Notes under the pieces: model-generated | Seen by the model: the letters and a program-made list of their open reading frames with translations, nothing else | Databases searched by the model: none | Told to the model about the DNA's origin: nothing | Translations under genes and position numbers: made by a program | Part shown: positions 25,039 through 29,231 of the stretch, one piece after another | Layout: each line of letters begins with the position of its first letter | How positions within the stretch are numbered: position 1 is the first letter of the stretch | Origin: JBMYTN01 sp049604415 | GTDB taxonomy: Bacteria; Pseudomonadota; Alphaproteobacteria; Rhodospirillales; Rhodospirillaceae | Reading direction: 5' to 3' | NCBI GenBank assembly: GCA_049604415.1 | Contig: JBMYTN010000051.1 | Span: 1-29,231, forward strand | DNA: 29,231 nt

Positions 25039-26298
25039 ATGGCCGCGTTGCAAAGCCTGCTCGGGATCGTGGTGTTTGTCGGTCTGTGCTGGGCGATTAG
25101 TGAAAACCGCAAGGCGGTGCAGTGGAAACCGATCCTAATCGGCATTGGGATCCAGATCGGGGCGGCGTTGATCCTGCTCAAGCTGCCGCCGGTGCGCGAG
25201 ATTTTCCTGGTGCTGAACAACGGGGTTCTGGCCCTGCAGGAGGCCACCCGGGCCGGGTCGAGCTTTGTCTTCGGCTATCTCGGCGGTGGCACCCCGCCCT
25301 TTGATCTGCCCTATCCCGGCGCGGATTTTATTCTCGCGTTCCAAGCCCTGCCGCTGATCCTGGTCATCAGCGCGCTTTCGGCGCTGCTGTTCCATTGGGG
25401 CATCCTGCCCGCCATCGTCAAAGGCTTTGCCTGGGCCTTCAAGCGCGCCATGGGGGTGGGCGGCGCGGTCGGGGTCTCCACCGCAGGCAATATCTTTGTC
25501 GGCATGGTCGAAGCCCCGCTGTTTGTCCGGCCCTATATCAAGTCGCTGAGCCGCTCGGAGCTGTTTGTCGTCATGACCGGCGGCATGGCCACCGTGGCCG
25601 GGACGGTGATGGTGCTCTATGCCTCCTTCCTGGAAGGCGTGGTCGACAATCCCATTGGCCAGATCCTGACCGCCTCCCTGATCAGCGCCCCGGCGGCCAT
25701 TGTCATTGCCCTGTTGATGGTGCCCCGCTCCGCCGATGAAGAGGCCACCGAGGGCGAATTCAAATTACCGCCCCCGGAAGCCCATACGGCCATGGAGGCG
25801 GTGACCATCGGCACCACCCAGGGCATGCGGCTTTATTTGAATGTCATCGCCTTACTTCTGGTCATGACCGCTTTGGTCGCCTTGGCCAATGCGGTGCTGT
25901 CCCTGCTGCCGGATATGGGCGGCGGGCCGCTGACCCTGGAGCGCATTCTCGGCTGGGCCATGGCCCCGGTCTGCTGGCTGATGGGCATCCCCTGGGCCGA
26001 GGCCGGAACCGCAGGCACCTTGATGGGCGTGAAGACGATCCTGAATGAGTTCATCGCCTTCCTGCAATTCGGGCAAATGCCGCCGGAGACCATGTCGGAG
26101 CGCTCCCGCCTGATCCTGACCTATGCGCTCTGTGGCTTTGCCAATTTCGGCTCGCTGGGGATCATGCTCGGCGGTCTGGTGGCCATGGCCCCGGAACGGC
26201 AGAAAGATATTGTCGGGCTCGGCCTGCGCTCTTTGGTCTCGGGCACCCTGGCCACCTGCATGACCGGTGCCGTGGTCGGCCTGATCACCCTATCTTAA
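25039..26298 (+). CDS. Concentrative nucleoside transporter (CNT/NupC family)
   Basis: A proton- or sodium-coupled nucleoside importer of 419 residues with multiple TM helices. Family motifs: GFAWAFKRAMGVGGAVGVSTAGNIFVGMVEAPLF is split across the central nucleoside-binding part, followed by ELFVVMTGGMATVAGTVM and the C-terminal TYALCGFANFGSLGIMLGG. ATG 25039 with AAGGGAG upstream is chosen; the frame open from 24943 extends into the promoter region. It lies alone between def (divergent) and rmuC. Confidence 0.95.
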   Translation: MAALQSLLGIVVFVGLCWAISENRKAVQWKPILIGIGIQIGAALILLKLPPVREIFLVLNNGVLALQEATRAGSSFVFGYLGGGTPPFDLPYPGADFILAFQALPLILVISALSALLFHWGILPAIVKGFAWAFKRAMGVGGAVGVSTAGNIFVGMVEAPLFVRPYIKSLSRSELFVVMTGGMATVAGTVMVLYASFLEGVVDNPIGQILTASLISAPAAIVIALLMVPRSADEEATEGEFKLPPPEAHTAMEAVTIGTTQGMRLYLNVIALLLVMTALVALANAVLSLLPDMGGGPLTLERILGWAMAPVCWLMGIPWAEAGTAGTLMGVKTILNEFIAFLQFGQMPPETMSERSRLILTYALCGFANFGSLGIMLGGLVAMAPERQKDIVGLGLRSLVSGTLATCMTGAVVGLITLS

Positions 26299-26379
26299 GG
26301 GCACCCTCCGCCCCTGCCCCCGCCCCGCCCCAGAGGTGTCCCTTGCTGTCTCTGTCTCTACCACGTCTGGAGTCTGTCC

Positions 26380-27534
26380 ATGCCCAGCCCTGAGATCCTG
26401 CCCTGGGTGGTTGCCCTGCTTGGCGGTGCGGCCCTGGTGATCGGGGCCGTCGGCCTGATGCTGCGCCACCGCAAAGGCCCGCCGCCGGAAGATCCACGCT
26501 TGACCCAAGTGATCACGGCGACCGAACGGCTGTCTGCGATCCAAGGCGAGCTGGCCGGGCGGCTGTCGCAATTGGGGGAAACCCAAACCGCCAACACCAC
26601 CGCCCTGGCGCAAAGGCTGCAGGATCAGGAACGCCAGATCACCAAGGTGCTGGAAGAACGGTTGGCGGATGTGGGCCGCCGGGTTGGTGAGGGTCTGCAG
26701 AAATCGTCGGAAAAACAATCGGAGACCCTGCAGGACCTGCGCGCCCGGCTCGCGGTGATCGATGCCGCGCAGCAAAACATCACGTCCTTGTCGCAACGGG
26801 TCGCCGATCTGCAGGATATTTTGGCCAACAAACAGGCCCGGGGGGCGTTTGGCCAGACCCGAATGGAAGATCTGATCACCGATGCGCTGCCGCCGGGGGC
26901 CTATCAATTCCAAGCCAAGCTGGGCAATGGCCGCATTGCTGACTGCCTGCTGCCGCTGCCCAACCCGCCCGGACCGGTCTGCATTGACAGCAAATTCCCC
27001 TTGGAGGCCTGGCAAGCCCTGCAGGCCGCCGAGGATGACGCGGCGCGCAAGGAGGCCGCCCGGCGCTTCACCGCCGACACCCTGAAACATGTCAAAGACA
27101 TCGCCGAGCGCTATTTGGTGCCCGGCGAGACCTCTGATCAAGCGCTGCTGTTTTTGCCCTCCGAGGCGATCTATGCCGAGCTCCATGCCCATTTCCAGCC
27201 AGTGGTCGAACAAGCCCACCGCGCCCGGGTCTGGATCGTCTCGCCCACCACCTTGATGGCGGTGCTGACCACCGTGCGCGCGATCCTGAAGGATGCCCGG
27301 ATGCAAGAGATGGCCGGGCTGATCCAAAAAGAAGTCCGGCTGCTCAGCGATGACATGGCCCGGCTCGACCAACGGGTCGGCAAGCTGGCGACCCATTTTG
27401 ACCAGACCGTCGAGGATATCCGCCAGGTCCGGATCTCGACCGACAAGATCATGAAGCGCGGCGGGCGGATCGAAGCCCTGGATCTGGAAGGCGAGGACGA
27501 GGCTGGCGATCTGCTGCCCGGCACCAAGGGTTAG
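26380..27534 (+). CDS. rmuC: DNA recombination protein RmuC
   Basis: A protein that limits inversions between short repeats; the family carries a nuclease-like fold. An N-terminal TM helix (about 4-26) is followed by a coiled coil (about 40-150) and the RmuC domain (about 155-360, with LLFLPSEAIYAELH, VSPTTLMAVLTTVRAI and the C-terminal TDKIMKRG). It has 384 residues, normal. It lies 81 bases after the transporter. Confidence 0.95.
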   Translation: MPSPEILPWVVALLGGAALVIGAVGLMLRHRKGPPPEDPRLTQVITATERLSAIQGELAGRLSQLGETQTANTTALAQRLQDQERQITKVLEERLADVGRRVGEGLQKSSEKQSETLQDLRARLAVIDAAQQNITSLSQRVADLQDILANKQARGAFGQTRMEDLITDALPPGAYQFQAKLGNGRIADCLLPLPNPPGPVCIDSKFPLEAWQALQAAEDDAARKEAARRFTADTLKHVKDIAERYLVPGETSDQALLFLPSEAIYAELHAHFQPVVEQAHRARVWIVSPTTLMAVLTTVRAILKDARMQEMAGLIQKEVRLLSDDMARLDQRVGKLATHFDQTVEDIRQVRISTDKIMKRGGRIEALDLEGEDEAGDLLPGTKG

Positions 27535-27638
27535 AACGAGCAGCCCGATAAGCCCATCTTCGTTACATTGCAACCACAGGATAGAGGGCCATATAGCAGG
27601 GACCAGCCCTTGGTCACCGCAAGAGGGAACCCCCTGCC

Positions 27639-28637
27639 ATGCCCCCAGTGATCGACCCCGGAAGCATCACCGTCATTGTCTTTTTGGTGGTGATCCTGAT
27701 CTTCGTCTTTGCCGGGATCAAAACCGTGCCCCAGGGCATGAACTATACGGTGGAGCGCTTTGGCCGCTACACCAAGACCCTGCGCCCCGGCCTGAATTTG
27801 ATCGTACCCATTGTCGATAAGGTCGGCCAAAAGCTGAACATGATGGAAATCGTGCTCGATGTGCCGACCCAAGAGGTCATCACCCGGGACAACGCCATGG
27901 TCCAGGTCGATGGCATTGTGTTTTATCAGGTGATGGAAGCCCATAAGGCGGCCTATGAGGTCAACAATCTGGACAATGCGATCCTGAACCTGACCATGAC
28001 CAACATCCGGACCGTGATGGGCTCGATGGATCTGGACGAGCTGCTCTCGAAGCGCGACACCATCAATTCCAGCCTGCTCAATGTGGTCGACGAGGCCACC
28101 AACCCCTGGGGCGTCAAGGTCACCCGGGTCGAGATCAAGGACATCAGCCCGCCCGCCGATCTGGTCAAATCCATGGCTCAGCAAATGAAGGCGGAGCGGG
28201 AAAAGCGCGCCGCCATTCTGGAGGCCGAGGGCAAGCGCCAGGCGGAAATCCTGACCGCCGAGGGCCTGAAGCAGGCCACGGTGCTGGAGGCGGAGGGCCG
28301 CAAGGAAGCCGCCTTCCGGGATGCGGAGGCCCGGGAGCGGGAAGCCGAAGCCGAAGCCAAGGCGACCCAATTGGTCTCCGATGCGGTGGCGGCGGGGGAT
28401 ACCCAGGCGCTGAACTATTTCGTCGCCCAGCAATATGTCCACGCCTTGGCCAAATTCGCCGAATCCCCGCAACAGAAGACCGTGTTCATGCCGCTGGAGG
28501 CCAGCAGTGTCATTGGCTCCATTGGCGGCATTATCGAGCTGGCCCGGGATGCGGGCATGGCCCCGCCGGGTGGGGGCAGCCGCCCTGCTGCGTCGCCGCC
28601 ACCGCAGCCGAAGGGCTCCCCCAGCCCTTGGGAATAG
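27639..28637 (+). CDS. qmcA: SPFH/Band 7 membrane protein (QmcA/paraslipin)
   Basis: A membrane-scaffold protein of 332 residues: TM helix (about 9-29), SPFH domain (VPQGMNYTVERFGRYTKTLRPGL, then LDVPTQEVITRDNAMVQVDG), and a long Glu/Ala/Lys coiled coil from about residue 180. The C-terminus is Pro/Gly-rich. QmcA-type proteins interact with FtsH-family proteolysis in E. coli. The downstream NfeD partner is 32 bases away, the usual pairing. Confidence 0.95.
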   Translation: MPPVIDPGSITVIVFLVVILIFVFAGIKTVPQGMNYTVERFGRYTKTLRPGLNLIVPIVDKVGQKLNMMEIVLDVPTQEVITRDNAMVQVDGIVFYQVMEAHKAAYEVNNLDNAILNLTMTNIRTVMGSMDLDELLSKRDTINSSLLNVVDEATNPWGVKVTRVEIKDISPPADLVKSMAQQMKAEREKRAAILEAEGKRQAEILTAEGLKQATVLEAEGRKEAAFRDAEAREREAEAEAKATQLVSDAVAAGDTQALNYFVAQQYVHALAKFAESPQQKTVFMPLEASSVIGSIGGIIELARDAGMAPPGGGSRPAASPPPQPKGSPSPWE

Positions 28638-28669
28638 GGTGTGGTCGGGGACAGTAATAGAGGACGAAG

Positions 28670-29143
28670 ATGGATCCGCAATATTGGCTGATCATCGGTG
28701 CCGTTTTGGTCGGCGCGGAGATGCTGGTGCCGGGCATGGTGCTGATCTGGCCCGGGCTGGCGGCCTTGACCATGGGCTTTGGGCTCTATTTGATCCCCGG
28801 AGCCGAGGGCCTGTCCTGGCAGACCGAGGTTTTGGCCTTTGCCGGGCTGGCCCTGCTTTATACGATTTTGGGCCGGATGTGGTGGTCCAGCCGGGTCGAG
28901 GAAGAGGTCCCAGAAGCGGTCAACCGGGGCACCGAGGGCCTGATCGGCGAGACCGCCCGGCTGATCAAGCCGATCAGCGGCGGGCGCGGGCGTATCAAGC
29001 TGCGCGATGGCGAATGGATGGTCAGCGGCCCGGATCTGCCTGAAGGCACCTTGGTGAAAATCACCCGCACCGACGGCACCTTGCTGCATGTGGAAGCGGT
29101 TGAGGCGGCGGACGTCCCGGACTCCTCAGGACCCAAGGTTTGA
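28670..29143 (+). CDS. NfeD family protein
   Basis: A 157-residue membrane partner of QmcA. Three TM stretches (about 4-55 and 55-75) are followed by a soluble OB-fold domain (from about residue 85: NRGTEGLIGETARLIKP, then GEWMVSG). It has the short form without the N-terminal serine-protease part. The spacing of 32 bases to qmcA implies one operon. Confidence 0.92.
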   Translation: MDPQYWLIIGAVLVGAEMLVPGMVLIWPGLAALTMGFGLYLIPGAEGLSWQTEVLAFAGLALLYTILGRMWWSSRVEEEVPEAVNRGTEGLIGETARLIKPISGGRGRIKLRDGEWMVSGPDLPEGTLVKITRTDGTLLHVEAVEAADVPDSSGPKV

Positions 29144-29153
29144 AGGCAAATCA

Positions 29154-29231
29154 ATGGTTGTTCTTTCCCCAGCACCAGATGCTACAAAAGCTAATCCAAA
29201 GTTTTTAACTTACAAAGTAAGTCGTAGAGAT
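29154..29231 (+). CDS. Start of an unidentified gene, cut by window end
   Basis: A frame from ATG 29154, after AAGG, stays open for 26 codons to the window end. Codons are AT-rich (GTT, CTT, GCT, ACA, AAA, TTA), unlike the neighbouring GC-rich genes. The 26 residues begin MVVLSPAPDATKANPKF; no family is recognised. It could be a horizontally acquired gene or chance. Confidence 0.4.
   Translation, partial: MVVLSPAPDATKANPKFLTYKVSRRD

Noticed and set aside
26290..27573. 427-residue minus-strand ORF opposite rmuC
   Set aside because: Mirror frame of a well-supported RmuC gene; biased Gly/Gln/Arg composition.
29208..29222. ACTTAC-aaa-GTAAGT hairpin as terminator
   Set aside because: Short AT-rich stem with no following T-run on either strand and located inside an open frame.

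Overview
The window is chromosomal DNA, GC-rich and densely coding, from an alphaproteobacterium. A Rhodospirillales-type organism (Magnetospirillum/Rhodospirillum-like) fits best. The pointers are a CheZ chemotaxis phosphatase, an aa3 cytochrome oxidase cluster with Cox11/CtaG between subunits I and III, an alphaproteobacterial DUF1491 protein, a def-fmt-truA block near rmuC, and several cyclases and sensor proteins. The taxonomic placement is an inference from gene content and protein style. About 27 confident protein genes were found. I saw no rRNA, tRNA, CRISPR array, prophage or insertion sequence.

Layout. (1) 125-3554: cheZ (minus) diverges from a soluble multi-PAS histidine kinase (plus). 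(2) 3557-5985, minus: a quinone/oxidative-stress set made of WrbA, a glutathionyl-hydroquinone reductase and a pirin; the last two overlap by ATGA. Palindromes lie upstream of wrbA and between wrbA and the reductase. (3) 6178-8321: a family III CoA-transferase diverges from an IclR regulator. (4) 8336-11285: a membrane receptor adenylate cyclase (minus) diverges from an MBL-fold hydrolase (plus). A clear bidirectional terminator follows the hydrolase. (5) 11431-15836, minus: ctaC-ctaD-ctaG-ctaE, cytochrome c oxidase subunits II and I, the copper chaperone Cox11, and subunit III; no ctaB lies in the cluster. (6) 16224-16676: an orphan single-domain response regulator, minus. (7) 16881-22138, plus: DUF1491, a class I glutamine amidotransferase, a soluble nucleotide cyclase, an MFS transporter, an HD phosphohydrolase and a small hypothetical ORF. 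(8) 22241-24806, minus: def-fmt-truA-SMR exporter, tightly packed. (9) 25039-29143, plus: a CNT nucleoside transporter, rmuC, and a qmcA-nfeD pair, followed by the start of an AT-rich reading frame that leaves the window.

How the genes fit together. The window is mostly housekeeping: terminal respiration, formyl-methionine processing, tRNA modification and membrane quality control. Signalling genes are interspersed: two class III cyclases, one PAS kinase, one response regulator, CheZ and an IclR regulator. I do not see a complete novel multi-gene system. The most unusual items are the structured leader before the MFS gene, paired palindromes upstream of wrbA, cyclases lacking the usual purine-contacting lysine, an amidotransferase with a changed triad residue, and the AT-rich frame at the right edge.
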